A stretch of DNA of 64,000 nucleotides from Burkholderiales bacterium (GTDB taxonomy: Bacteria; Pseudomonadota; Gammaproteobacteria; Burkholderiales; SG8-39): the NCBI GenBank assembly GCA_027493935.1, contig JAOSJV010000001.1, positions 2,255,157 through 2,319,156 of the forward strand, given 5' to 3'. A program made the translations under genes and the position numbers. The notes beneath the pieces were generated by a model. The model saw only the letters and a list, made by a program, of their open reading frames with translations. It was not told the DNA's origin and made no database searches. This document shows, piece after piece, positions 20,568 to 29,558 of this stretch. Positions within the stretch are counted from its first letter, which is position 1; every line of letters starts with the position of its first letter.

Positions 20568-21820
20568 GGCCTCCGAATCCGAGTGCTTTGTCTACGTCAC
20601 GCTACCGGAGGAGGTGTCCGCGGTCACGGCGGGCAAGTTCGTACTCGCAAAGAACGCGAGAGGCGACACGCTCGGGCGCTTTGTCTACGGCCGCTCCTAC
20701 CTGGAGAACCCGAAGGCGGTCGAGATCGACCCGGTCGAGCTCAAACTCTCGACGCGGACCTACGAGACGACTCGCTTGAACGGCGTGTTCGGCGCGCTGC
20801 GCGATGCCGGGCCGGACTACTGGGGCCGCCTCGTCATCGAGAAGCATGCGGGCAAGGCGCAGCTCGGCGAGCTCGACTACCTCCTCGAGTCACCGGACGA
20901 TCGCGCCGGCGCCTTGGGCTTCGGCCTGAACAACACGCCGCCCGCCCCGCGCCGGAAGTTCAACAAGACGATCGACCTGGCCAAGCTCCAGGCCCTCGCC
21001 GATGCTCTGGTCAAGGACGAGATTCCCGACGACCCCGAGGCCCAACGGGTTCAGGACTTGATGCTGCTCGGCACGTCGATGGGCGGCGCGCGCCCGAAAG
21101 CCGTCGTCCAGGACGACGACGGGCTGTGGGTCGCGAAGTTCAATCGCCCGGACGACCGCTGGAACAACCCGCGGGTCGAGCACGCCATGCTGCGGCTCGC
21201 CCGTGAATGCGGCATCGCGACGGCGGAGAGCCGTATCGAAACGGTAGGCGACAGAGACGTGCTGCTCATCAAGCGCTTCGACCGCGAGAAGAGGGAGAAG
21301 GGTTACACGCGTGCACGCATGGTCAGCGCCTTGACGGTCCTGCGCACCGACGACGCTCCGGAAATGAGACAGAGCTGGTCCTATGTGATCCTGGTCGAAG
21401 AGCTTCGCCGGATCGTCGAAGACGCGAGGAGAGATGCCCACGAGCTCTTTCGCCGGGTGTGCTTCAACGCCCTCATCTCAAACCTCGACGATCATCCCCG
21501 CAACCACGCCGTGATCGCGAAGGAGAAGGGTTGGAAGCTCTCGCCGGCCTATGACTTGACACCGTCGGTGCCCATCAGCCTGGAGCGCCGCGACCTGGCC
21601 ATGGAGTGCGGTGACATGGGCCGGTATGCCAACGCGAAGAACATCCTCTCGCAGCACGCGCGCTTTCTGCTCGACAGGGGCGAAGCGGAGAAGATCGTCA
21701 ACCACATGAAGGAACAGGTGGGCGCGACTTGGTACGAGACCGTGCGGGCCAGCGGCGTGTCGGAAAAGGACGCCGACACGATACGCGGCGCCTACATTTA
21801 TCCGGGGGTTCTCCCTATAG
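20557..21820 (+). CDS. hipA: HipA-family serine/threonine kinase toxin
   Basis: The kinase has the Gly-rich loop TSMGGARPKAVV, ATP-binding Lys in WVAKF, catalytic motif NLDDHPRNHAV and metal-binding Asp in SPAYDLTPS. HipA toxins phosphorylate aminoacyl-tRNA synthetases and induce dormancy. I chose GTG 20557, preceded by a purine-rich GGAGAG and overlapping hipB. As sequenced, the frame runs on to 22071 with about 85 residues of non-family sequence. Removing one G from the run of five at 21804-21808 restores the usual ending IYPGF and a stop at 21818-21820, so the extension is probably an error artefact. Corrected length is about 420 residues. Confidence 0.85.
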
Positions 21821-21901
21821 TGTTCTCGATCGACCGCCGTGTGGCTCGTGTCCATCGAGGCGAGCCCGGCACGCACGTCCTGCTGCGGTCTTTGACACCG
21901 T

Positions 21902-21923
21902 TTGACAGTTGTTCACATTCGCG
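21902..21923 (+). repeat. Direct repeat, left copy (22 nt, 20 identical with 29537-29558)
   Basis: TTGACAGTTGTTCACATTCGCG here and TTGACGGTCGTTCACATTCGCG at 29537, with weaker similarity for 25 nt more (ending CCGTGA in both). The pair brackets the protease/FHA and second AbiE module. Confidence 0.6.
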
Positions 21924-22083
21924 GCGGGTAGTGGGTCATCCCGTGAGCCTGCCGGGGAACGAGCATCGCCCCATGGCACGCCGGTCCCGTTTCGACGGGC
22001 ACGGTCCGATTGCGGGTCTCCGAGATTTGCTGGTTGCGCGGGAAACCTCGGACGGCCACGAGACGCTATGAGAGGTGGACTCG

Positions 22084-23381
22084 ATGAATCGCTCCTGCAG
22101 CTCCCGGGCAGACGCCGTGGCCCTTCTCGTCGCGCTTGCGCTCATCGGAGCGGCCGGCGCGGCGTCGTCGGCCGAACCTGTTGCGGCCCCCGCCGAAGCG
22201 CCCACCCTGCTCGCACACACGAAGGACATGCTCGTGCGGCTTCGCGTGATCCACAAGGCGACGGGCGCCCGCACGGCCGCGGGTTCGGGCTTCGTCGCGA
22301 CACCCGACGGCCTCGTCCTCACCAACTACCACCTCGTCTCGAAGATCGCGCTCGAGCCGCACGACCATGCGCTCGAGCTCGAGCACGCCGACGGCTCGCG
22401 CACGACGCCCCGGCTCGTGGCCATCGACGTCGCGGATGATCTTGCCGTGCTCGCGACGGGCCGCAGCGACCAGCGCTTCTTGCCGATCCGCGAGACGTGG
22501 ATGACCGTGGGCAACCGCGGCTTCGCGATGGGCTATTCGCGTGGCCTGGAACCAACGATCGTCGAAGGCACCATCCACTACGACACTGGGTCCGCCTGGC
22601 CGGTCCGGTTCACCGGCGCGATCGACCCCGGCATGAGCGGCGGGCCCGCTGTGTCGCCCGACGGCGAGGTCCTCGGCGTGAACGTCGCGCGTCGCGCCGG
22701 CGAGCGGCTCGCGCGCAAGCTCGTCCCGTCGAGGAGCGCCGCCCACCTCCTCCGGCGCGCTGCCTCGGTGAAAGAGCCACCGACCGATTTCCGGAAGGAG
22801 GTCGCCGCCCAGGTCTCGGCAACCCTGGAGTTCCACTACGCCTTCGATCTCGACGCAACCGCAGCGATGGGCCACTACATCGTGCCGGACACGCGATCCT
22901 CCTACGCGCGCTGCTCGGACGCTCGCCCGTGGCTCCGCCTGCCTGCCTTTCCGCAGAGCACCCGGACCTGCCAGATCGGCTACGACCTCTTCGTCGATGA
23001 TGACCTGCAGACGGGCGCGCTCCTCCTCACCCACGAGCGATTCGAGAAGGGCGGCCTCCCGACGATGGAATTCGCCGAGCTGATGGAGACCGTCTTTGCC
23101 GGAGGCCCGACCCCCTCGCGACGCCGGGCGAATCCAGGGCGTTCACGGCGTATCGCTGTCACGAAGACTTCATCCACCGCCCCGGAGGCATGCTGTGCGT
23201 GGCGCTCTGCGCGCGCGCCTACAAGCAGTTCGCGGGGCTGTACGACTTCCGCCTGCGCGCCCTGACCGTGGACAGTTCCTCCGCAGCGCTCCTCAGCACC
23301 CTGGCGCTCAGCGGAGTCGGCTTCAAGGACGGGCAGGACGTGGCCAAGAAGTTTCTGGAGGGGATCTCATGGACGAACTGA
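22084..23381 (+). CDS. Exported trypsin-like serine protease, copy 1 (one frameshift)
   Basis: ATG 22084 follows AGAGGTGG. Residues 1-30 are a signal peptide (hydrophobic VALLVALALIGAAG, cleavage near ASSAE). A trypsin/HtrA-like protease domain at about 40-210 has His in LTNYHLVSK, Asp in DVADDLAVLA and Ser in GMSGGPAV. The C-terminal 200 residues are not a PDZ domain and are shared only with copy 2. The frame is lost between 23096 and 23150, and the homologous tail (CHEDFIHRPGG, CARAYKQFAGLYDF, ending EGISWTN) finishes at 23381. The stop overlaps the start of the next gene by 13 bases. It is a periplasmic or secreted enzyme of unknown substrate. Confidence 0.8.
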
Positions 23382-23878
23382 TCCATCTGGACGCCGGCGC
23401 ATGGGTGGTCATCGGGCTTGCGCTGCTCGCCTGGTCGGGGGCATGGGCGTTCGCCGGAGCGCGCCTCTCGGGGCGCCACCGCTTCGCCGCGCATCTCGCC
23501 GTCGCGGCGCTCGCCTTCACAGGCCTTTTCCTCACCTCCAGCCCGGCTTTCCTGACCGGGGTGCTCGCCATGCCGGAGTCGGACTATCTCTGGCTCTCCA
23601 TGCTCGGTGTGATCGTGGCCTGGGGCCTGTGGCGCCACGTCAGGCTCGTGCTTCGCGCACCCGGTCGATGCGCCGCGGTGGCCGTCGTCGCGATCGCCGC
23701 GGCATCCGTGGCGTGGTACGCCCTGCTCACCTACCTGGGCGACCGGGACGACCTCGCCTACATGGCCTACGCGTCGAAGGCGCCACCGCCGCACCTCGTC
23801 AAGGGAACCGGGCTGGAGCACTTCCTTCGGGATGCACGCAAGCTCGAGGCGGAGCTCGAGACGCTGCGAACGAACTGA
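23369..23878 (+). CDS. Membrane protein, copy-1 partner that lacks the FHA domain
   Basis: The 169-residue protein begins MDELIH, exactly like the FHA protein at 25378. It then jumps straight to the transmembrane part: four hydrophobic segments (about residues 12-30, 40-60, 70-90, 105-125) and a charged C-terminal helix (FLRDARKLEAELETL). Alignment by eye with the partner of copy 2 shows that about 195 residues, the entire FHA domain and its linker, are missing here. Translation is coupled to the protease by a 13-base overlap (ATGGACGAACTGA). Function is unknown. It probably anchors the system in the inner membrane. Confidence 0.75.
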   Translation: MDELIHLDAGAWVVIGLALLAWSGAWAFAGARLSGRHRFAAHLAVAALAFTGLFLTSSPAFLTGVLAMPESDYLWLSMLGVIVAWGLWRHVRLVLRAPGRCAAVAVVAIAAASVAWYALLTYLGDRDDLAYMAYASKAPPPHLVKGTGLEHFLRDARKLEAELETLRTN

Positions 23879-24049
23879 AACGGGAGCGCGCCGGCGCTGG
23901 CCACTCCGGCCCGGGCGTACCGTTGCCTCCGCAACCGCGAAGATTTGACAATCTCTGACAAACGCCAGGCCGCGAGGCTCATCTTTTGAGCCACCCAGAG
24001 TCTCAGCATTGCAGCCACAAAAGGAGGGGTGCTTTGTTCGGAGGCATCC

Positions 24050-25390
24050 ATGCAGATCAGGCAACTTGCAATCAGCGCCAGGGCGGGCGTGGCGACACTG
24101 CTTCTCGCCTGCGCGCTCCCCGGCGCATTGGTCAACGCGACCGCCGCGCCGGCCGAGTCCCCTCCCCTCTCACCGGCAACATCCGCCGAGGCCCGTGCCG
24201 TCTTCGCGCACGCCAAGGACAAGCTGCTCCAGGTCCGCGTGATCCACAAGGGGACGCGGGCCCGCGCGGCCACGGGGACGGGCTTCGTCGCCACCGCTGA
24301 GGGCCTGGTCCTCACCAACTACCACGTCGTCTCGAAGCTCGCCCTCGAGCCGGAGGACTACGCGCTCGAGCTCGAGTGCACCGACGGCTCGACCGAGACG
24401 CCCCGGCTCGTCGCCATCGACGTAGCGAACGACCTCGCGGTGCTCGCGACCGGCCGCACCGGACGGGGCTTCCTCCCGATCCGGCCCGAACCGCTGAGCC
24501 AAGGCGAGCGCGGCTTCTCGATGGGGCACCCCCTCGATCTCGGCCTCACCATCGTCGAGGGCAACTACAACGGCTACATCGAGACCGAGTTCGCGCGGCG
24601 CATCCACTACACCGGCGCGATCAACTCCGGCATGAGCGGCGGCCCCGCCGTCACGGCCGACGGCGAGGTGTTCGGCGTCAACGTCGCGCGTCGCATTTTC
24701 GACCAGCTCGTGAGCTACCTCGTCCCGTCGGACCACGCGGCGGCGCTCCTCCGCCGCGCCGCCGCACAGCGTGGGGAGCCCGCCGACTTCCGTAAGGAGG
24801 TGGCTGCCCAGCTCCTGGCACAGCAGGAACGACTCTACGAACGGCTCCAATCCGTTCCCATGGGGACCATCACCATGGGCCGCTACACGGTTCCGGACCT
24901 GAAGGCGCCGTTCGTGCGCTGCTGGGGATTTCCGAACTCGTCGGAGACGCGGCTCGTCGACGAGGACACCCGGTACTGCTCATCGAACAGCGAGCTCTTC
25001 GTGGAGAGCCGCCTCTCCACCGGCGAGATCCAGTTCATGCACGAGCGCTTCGAGGCCCGCGAGCTCGGGGCCGTGCGGTTCGCCGCCCGCATCGAGAGCG
25101 CCTATGCGTACAACCTACTCGCCAACCTCATCTCCTCGAACAAGAAGGAGCTCTCGGCGTTCCGCTGTCACGACGGCTTCGTCAGCCGTCCCGCCGGCAC
25201 GCTGCGCGTCGCACTGTGCTCGCGCGCCTACAAGCACTTCGCGGGGCTCTACGACTTCGTGCTGCGAGCGGCGACCGTGGACAGCTCCACCTCGGCCCTC
25301 GTGAGCACCCTGACGCTTCGCGGCGTGAGCTTCGAGACCGGGCGGCGCTTCGCCCAGCAGTACCTGGAGGCCCTCTCATGGACGAACTGA
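24050..25390 (+). CDS. Exported trypsin-like serine protease, copy 2
   Basis: The 446-residue protein starts at ATG 24050 with GGAGG 5 nt upstream. A signal peptide occupies residues 1-38 (VATLLLACALPGALV). The protease domain has His in LTNYHVVSK, Asp in DVANDLAVLA and Ser in GMSGGPAV, so the triad is complete. The C-terminal half (residues 240-446) has six Cys, matches copy 1 and contains no PDZ or other named domain. The last codons SWTN-stop overlap the FHA gene start by 13 bases. It is about 60 percent like copy 1 by eye, so the duplication is not recent. The target is unknown. Confidence 0.85.
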   Translation: MQIRQLAISARAGVATLLLACALPGALVNATAAPAESPPLSPATSAEARAVFAHAKDKLLQVRVIHKGTRARAATGTGFVATAEGLVLTNYHVVSKLALEPEDYALELECTDGSTETPRLVAIDVANDLAVLATGRTGRGFLPIRPEPLSQGERGFSMGHPLDLGLTIVEGNYNGYIETEFARRIHYTGAINSGMSGGPAVTADGEVFGVNVARRIFDQLVSYLVPSDHAAALLRRAAAQRGEPADFRKEVAAQLLAQQERLYERLQSVPMGTITMGRYTVPDLKAPFVRCWGFPNSSETRLVDEDTRYCSSNSELFVESRLSTGEIQFMHERFEARELGAVRFAARIESAYAYNLLANLISSNKKELSAFRCHDGFVSRPAGTLRVALCSRAYKHFAGLYDFVLRAATVDSSTSALVSTLTLRGVSFETGRRFAQQYLEALSWTN

Positions 25391-26316
25391 TCCACATCGA
25401 AGTGCTGGACCGTCACGGCCAGGTGGCTGCGCGCCACGTCGCGCGGACCTTGCCGGTGCGCATCGGCCGGGCCTACGACAACGATCTCATCCTCGAGGAC
25501 CCCTACCTCGCCCCGCACCACCTCGTCCTCGAGCGCGGGCCAACCGGGGAACTGGAGATCGTCGACGCCGGGTCGCGAAACGGGCTCTTCCGGGCGGGCG
25601 CGCGCCAGCGTATCACTCGAGCGCGCGTCGATCCCGAAGCGCGCTATCGCGCCGGCAAGAACGAGTTCCGGATCCGCTCCTCGGCGTACGCGGTTGCCGA
25701 GGAGCTCGTCGATGCGGGCCCCGGCCGCCTGCGCCCACCCCTCGTCGCCCTCGTGTCGGTCATGGCGATGGCCGCCGTGGTCCTTCTTGATGTCTGGAGC
25801 GGGACCTTCGAGAAGACCGAACTGACGAAGTTCGCGACTCAGCCGGTCCTAACCATGCTCGCGCTCCTCGCCTGGGCGGGCGCATGGGCGCTCGCCGGAA
25901 GACTGTTCTCGGGCGCGAGCCGCTTCGCCGCGCACGTGACCGTCGGCGCGCTCGCCGTGATCGGGGTCTACGTCGCGGTGGATCAGTCCGACTACCTCGC
26001 GTTCGCCCTTGCGATGCCGGGCGCCCAGTACCTGGCGCTCGCCGCGGTGTGGGCGATCCTCGCCTGGGCGCTCTGGCGTCACCTCGCGCTCGCGCTCCGC
26101 AATGCCGGACGCGGCGCGCGACTCGCGGCGGTCACGGTGGCGAGCGCGGGCATCGGTCTATTCGTGCTCTACACGCATCTCGAGCAGGTGGACGACCTGA
26201 ACCGGATGGCGTTCTCGACCGCCATCAAGGCGCCCGCCGTGCGCCTGGTGGAGGGCAGCGAGGCGGAGCTGTTCTTTCAGGAGGCGCATGCGCTCAAGAG
26301 CGAGCTGGCGAGCTGA
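25378..26316 (+). CDS. FHA-domain membrane protein
   Basis: In this 312-residue protein, residues 20-95 are a forkhead-associated domain (VRIGRAYDNDLIL, then APHHLVLE, then GSRNGLF), which normally binds phosphothreonine; the usual Ser of the S-x-x-H box is replaced. Transmembrane segments follow at about 125-140, 165-185, 195-215, 225-250 and 260-280, and then a charged tail. The cytoplasmic FHA domain and periplasmic protease partner suggest signalling across the inner membrane, but no Ser/Thr kinase or phosphatase gene is visible in the module. The start overlaps the protease stop. Confidence 0.85.
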   Translation: MDELIHIEVLDRHGQVAARHVARTLPVRIGRAYDNDLILEDPYLAPHHLVLERGPTGELEIVDAGSRNGLFRAGARQRITRARVDPEARYRAGKNEFRIRSSAYAVAEELVDAGPGRLRPPLVALVSVMAMAAVVLLDVWSGTFEKTELTKFATQPVLTMLALLAWAGAWALAGRLFSGASRFAAHVTVGALAVIGVYVAVDQSDYLAFALAMPGAQYLALAAVWAILAWALWRHLALALRNAGRGARLAAVTVASAGIGLFVLYTHLEQVDDLNRMAFSTAIKAPAVRLVEGSEAELFFQEAHALKSELAS

Positions 26317-26354
26317 GCGGGAAGTGACGCGAAAGACTGCGAGCACCGTCCGCA

Positions 26355-27194
26355 TCACATGCGCTCGGCAAGCTCCCCGCAAAAGACCTCCAGCATCCGC
26401 CGCGCACTTTCGATGTCATGCCCCGACTGGTGGGCGAGAAGCAGCGCCCCGTTCTCGTCCGCCTCTGGCGCGAGCGCCTCGAGCAACCGTCCTGCGCCGC
26501 GGTTGCCCAGCAGGCTCAACACGTCCCGGGCGAGCAGCCGCGCGCCTGCTTCGCCGTAATCGAAGTCATCTCCGGCGAAGAGATCCGGATGCTCGTCGGC
26601 CGCGCGTTCGAGGTTTCCGCAGTCCATATACCGGCGGAGATAGAGAATCAGATCGGGCGCGTCGCGTCCCGGATAGACGTGCTTGCGATCCTGCCAGGCT
26701 GCGATCTTCAGAATCGTCAGCGCCGGAACGGTGGGAACACGCACCTGGACCGCTTCCGGCAACCTCACGCTCGCGCTCGCAGCGAGCGCCTCGCTCATGC
26801 CGAAGCAATCGAACACCGTGCTCCGCTCGGGCGGCCACGCGAACTTCCGGTCCGGCCCCTCGACTCCGCCGAACGGCACAACGTCGAGCGGCATGCCGCT
26901 CGCGTGGCGCAGGCGATGGCTCGGTGGACCGGGGCGCGGGGAGAATTCGCGGCTCGCGATCAATCCGGCACGCAGCGCTTCGTAGATCGCCCAATCGCCC
27001 ACCATCACCGCGACATCGACATCCGCGGTGGCGCGTGCAGGCTCGATGCCATGCGCGTAGCGAAGCATGAGATCGCGCGCCACCGCGCCCATCAGGAAAT
27101 GCTGCACGCCGAGCGGCGCAGCCACGGCCTGCAAACCGCGCACCACCGCCGCGAGGCCCCGTAACTCAAGCTTCGTCGAGAAGTCGAGCGACAT
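26355..27194 (-). CDS. Nucleotidyltransferase toxin of AbiEii type (second AbiE pair)
   Basis: This 279-residue protein carries the nucleotidyltransferase core GAVARDLMLRYAHG and ATADVDVAVMV (G-x-x-A-R-D, then D-x-D) at residues 36-72, as in AbiEii/MNT-type toxins. The start at ATG 27194 overlaps the end of the antitoxin gene by 29 bases. The toxin would transfer nucleotides to an RNA or protein target, with tRNA the known target class for relatives. Unlike the pair at 16-17.7 kb, both genes here are unbroken, so this may be an active type IV toxin-antitoxin or abortive-infection system. Confidence 0.8.
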   Translation of the reverse strand: MSLDFSTKLELRGLAAVVRGLQAVAAPLGVQHFLMGAVARDLMLRYAHGIEPARATADVDVAVMVGDWAIYEALRAGLIASREFSPRPGPPSHRLRHASGMPLDVVPFGGVEGPDRKFAWPPERSTVFDCFGMSEALAASASVRLPEAVQVRVPTVPALTILKIAAWQDRKHVYPGRDAPDLILYLRRYMDCGNLERAADEHPDLFAGDDFDYGEAGARLLARDVLSLLGNRGAGRLLEALAPEADENGALLLAHQSGHDIESARRMLEVFCGELAERM

Positions 27195-28224
27195 GAGCGT
27201 CGTACACGAGCTGCGCGGTTTCCATGCAACGCGCGTCGCCGGTCGCAAGCAGGTCGGCGTATACCAAGACGGGAGGCGTGAGGTCCGGGTGATCCGGATC
27301 ACCAGGGAAGTTCCAGAAACGCCGCCGCACATCCACCGCCGCAGCCTGGCCCGGGGCGGGGCCCTTCTGGAATCGCTTCTGCGCGGCGAGCAGGCCCGGC
27401 AGTTTTGCCGCATAGATCGTGAGCTCTCCGGGCCGCAGATATTCCGTGAGAAGTGCTGCCGCCGGCTCGCCGCCCCACAGCGCCTCGTGCTGCGCGAGCG
27501 GCCAGTCGCGCCACCCCTCGAGGGTCGGCACGTAGTAGCGGCCGATCAGCGTGCGCGGCCGCAGGAGCCGGGCGTAAGCGTCTACCCATTGCGCGAGCAA
27601 GCGCTTGCGCTGGTAGAGCCGCCGGCCGCGGCGCCTGCGCTTGAGCTCGGCGACGAACCCCTGGCGCTGGAGATCGGGGATGACCCAGCCGACCGTGCCG
27701 TGCGCCACGCCGGCCATCGCGGCGAGCTCGCGATAGGGTCGGTTGATCGCCTCCGGGTCGCACAGCAGCGTGAAGAGGACCTGCAGGCCCGTCGGCTGGA
27801 AAGCTCGCCCGAGCCGTGGCGCGGAAAGCCTCGCGGCGGGCTTTTGCCCCTTCACCCAGACCAGCAGACCCGGATGCTCCAGATAGGCATTGCCGGCCGT
27901 ATCGATGAACTGCACGCGGCGCGCCCTCAGCGCCTCGGCCACCTGCGGCGTGACGTAGTCCGTCACCAGCAGCGCCCGCTTGCCGAGGCGACCGAGCTCG
28001 TGAAGCACGCCGCCGAGCGTGCCCGGCCGCACGGCCCGCTTGAGCTCGACGGCGTAGAGCGCCTCGTCCTTGCCGTGTGCGAGACGCACGAACGCATCTG
28101 CCCGCGGCTGTTGCGGGGTAGGGGCTTTCCGAACGACCTTCGCGGCAAGCCCCAAACCACGCGCGGCCTCGAGCGCCGCATCGAGGAGGGCAAGACGCTC
28201 GGTCTCTTGAGGTGCTTTGTCCAT
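27166..28224 (-). CDS. AbiEi-type antitoxin/transcriptional regulator (second AbiE pair)
   Basis: In this 352-residue protein the N-terminal half (about 1-125) has a restriction-like fold signature (YAVELKRA, LLVTDYVTPQVAEALR) often fused in this antitoxin group. It is followed by a winged-helix segment (NRPYRELAAMAGVAHGTVGWV) and the AbiEi C-terminal region. It represses its own operon through inverted repeats and neutralises the toxin, judging by studied AbiE systems. A near-perfect palindrome lies just upstream (28235-28253). Family placement rests on motif recognition and on the downstream nucleotidyltransferase. Confidence 0.78.
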   Translation of the reverse strand: MDKAPQETERLALLDAALEAARGLGLAAKVVRKAPTPQQPRADAFVRLAHGKDEALYAVELKRAVRPGTLGGVLHELGRLGKRALLVTDYVTPQVAEALRARRVQFIDTAGNAYLEHPGLLVWVKGQKPAARLSAPRLGRAFQPTGLQVLFTLLCDPEAINRPYRELAAMAGVAHGTVGWVIPDLQRQGFVAELKRRRRGRRLYQRKRLLAQWVDAYARLLRPRTLIGRYYVPTLEGWRDWPLAQHEALWGGEPAAALLTEYLRPGELTIYAAKLPGLLAAQKRFQKGPAPGQAAAVDVRRRFWNFPGDPDHPDLTPPVLVYADLLATGDARCMETAQLVYDAHVARLLDEA

Positions 28225-28234
28225 TTATCGCGAT

Positions 28235-28253
28235 TGTCCACGATCCGTGGACA
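28235..28253 (-). promoter_or_regulatory. Palindromic operator of the second AbiE pair
   Basis: TGTCCACG-ATC-CGTGGACA is a perfect 8-bp inverted repeat with a 3-bp spacer, 10 bp upstream of the antitoxin ATG. Additional half-sites are TGGACA at 28265-28270 and the complementary form inside the start codon region (28218-28223). Confidence 0.7.
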
Positions 28254-28337
28254 TAAAGCAATCCTGGACATAAGTGCTTAAAATATCAATTATCTCAGCC
28301 ATATAACGGAAGCACTGCCTAGGCCTATCAGCCGCCG

Positions 28338-28871
28338 TCACCCGCAACAGCCTTCAGAGCCCACCGGCCTGTCCGCACAGGCGAGAAAGGCATGGATCGC
28401 CGCAGCATGCGTGAACTCGACCGCGATGTCCCCGCGGTAGAGTGGAATGCGCCGCTCGAGCAGCCGATAGAAGCCGTCCGCCACGTACCGGTAGTCCGGC
28501 TTCCTCGCGCTCAGGTGGCTGACGAGATGAGCGATCATGGCCGAGGCGAACCCCTTGCCGGCGAACATGGTGGCGTTGAAGAAGTGGGTGCTGGCGAGCC
28601 GGCGCATGCGCTCGACGCTGTCCCACCCGCAGCGGCCGCGCACGGCGAAATCCATCGCGGCCATGACGTTGCGGACCTGCGGCCCGGGCGTCACGCCGGT
28701 GAGCTCGTAGAGCGCTCGGGCAAGCCGGAGCGCGAACGTGTGCGCACAGGCGGGGTCGGTCTCGACCAGGCGTGCGAGCTCATCGAGCCGCGCCGCGAGG
28801 CGCGCCTCAAGCAGCGCTTCAGGTTCGTCGGAATGCGCGGCGATCGCCGCGAGCGGTGCGTTCTCGGCCAT
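28338..28871 (-). CDS. Hypothetical protein, 177 residues
   Basis: It starts at ATG 28871 with GGAGGAGCC upstream and has strongly protein-like composition: mostly helical, Ala/Leu/Arg-rich, with conserved-looking stretches VRGRCGWDSVERMRRL and KPDYRYVADGFYRLLE and a final Cys pair. No membrane segment or signal peptide is visible. I do not recognise the family. It sits between the AbiE operator region and two tiny reading frames, all on the minus strand, and could be cargo of the same small module. Confidence 0.6.
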   Translation of the reverse strand: MAENAPLAAIAAHSDEPEALLEARLAARLDELARLVETDPACAHTFALRLARALYELTGVTPGPQVRNVMAAMDFAVRGRCGWDSVERMRRLASTHFFNATMFAGKGFASAMIAHLVSHLSARKPDYRYVADGFYRLLERRIPLYRGDIAVEFTHAAAIHAFLACADRPVGSEGCCG

Positions 28872-29023
28872 GTCTGGCTCCTCCCCCGAGATGCCCGGAC
28901 GTCGGGCACGGGCTCCGGGGAGCGAGCCGCGGCCAACGCTTTAGCAGAATTTGTGAATCGCCCTGCAAGTTGTCGCTTAACTCGGCGATTGGCCCCGGGG
29001 CACCGGCCCCGAGGCCGCTTCAA

Positions 29024-29236
29024 TCAACTTCGACCGGTCTCCTCCCCAAAGGCCACGAGCCGGGCGCGGACCCCGTCGATGCTCGCCATGATCCGATCCC
29101 GGACCTCCTCTGGCACATACTTCGTGAGATCGTCCGCGATCTCCGCCTGCCGCTCGACGCTCGCCAGCAGATCGCGGCGCAGGCGCTAGATCTGGGCCTT
29201 GACCTCCCAAAGTGCGGTGCTGTCTTCGGCGCTCAT
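29024..29236 (-). pseudogene. Small gene (71 codons) with an in-frame amber codon
   Basis: ATG 29236 opens MSAEDSTALWEVKAQI. TAG at 29186-29188 interrupts, and the same frame continues RLRRDLLASVERQAEIADDL to KYVPEEVRDRIMASIDG and ends GETGRS-stop. The second part is convincingly protein-like and helical. A single nonsense change (for example CAG or GAG to TAG) explains it. Function is unknown. Confidence 0.5.
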
Positions 29237-29243
29237 TGGGCGA

Positions 29244-29399
29244 TCACGAGTACCGGCGGATGCTCTGCGACCCGCCCGGCTGATGCTCGGCGCGGCCGTA
29301 ATCGAGCAACGTCTCGAGCGCGGCGGCATCGATCGCGCGCTGCTTCATGCGCGCCCGCGCGTGCGCCGTGCGCCGAAGCGCAAGACGGCCAGTCTCCAT
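29244..29399 (-). CDS. DUF4258-like small protein (probably truncated)
   Basis: The 51-residue frame starts at ATG 29399 with GGGAGG 6 nt upstream. The core ARARMKQRAIDAAALETLLDYGR resembles the start of DUF4258/BrnT-like RelE-fold toxins. The expected remaining 30-40 residues are missing, since the frame ends soon after GGSQSIRR. The small gene at 29024 follows 8 bases downstream on the same strand and could be its partner, giving a toxin-antitoxin-like remnant. Confidence 0.5.
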   Translation of the reverse strand: METGRLALRRTAHARARMKQRAIDAAALETLLDYGRAEHQPGGSQSIRRYS

Positions 29400-29453
29400 G
29401 GATGCCTCCCTGACATAGAAGGCCCCTCCTTTGAGGAAGATTCTAGGGGAGGC

Positions 29454-29472
29454 GGGCTCACCGGGTGAGCCC
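29454..29472. terminator. Perfect hairpin upstream of the DUF4258-like gene
   Basis: GGGCTCAC-CGG-GTGAGCCC, 8-bp stem. There is no T-tract, and the orientation of its use is unclear. Confidence 0.4.
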
Positions 29473-29536
29473 GGGCCGAGGCCAACTGTCACAAGCCGTC
29501 AAAACCGTGCGCGGAGTGTCCGATCCGCACGGCGCG

Positions 29537-29558
29537 TTGACGGTCGTTCACATTCGCG
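29537..29558 (+). repeat. Direct repeat, right copy (see 21902-21923)
   Basis: The 22-nt block differs at two positions from the copy at 21902 and lies in a 386-bp gene-free interval (29400-29785) that also holds palindromic repeat copy A. Confidence 0.6.

Noticed and set aside
21821..22071. C-terminal extension of HipA
   Set aside because: It has low protein-likeness, and removing one G at 21804-21808 restores the family ending and a stop at 21818.
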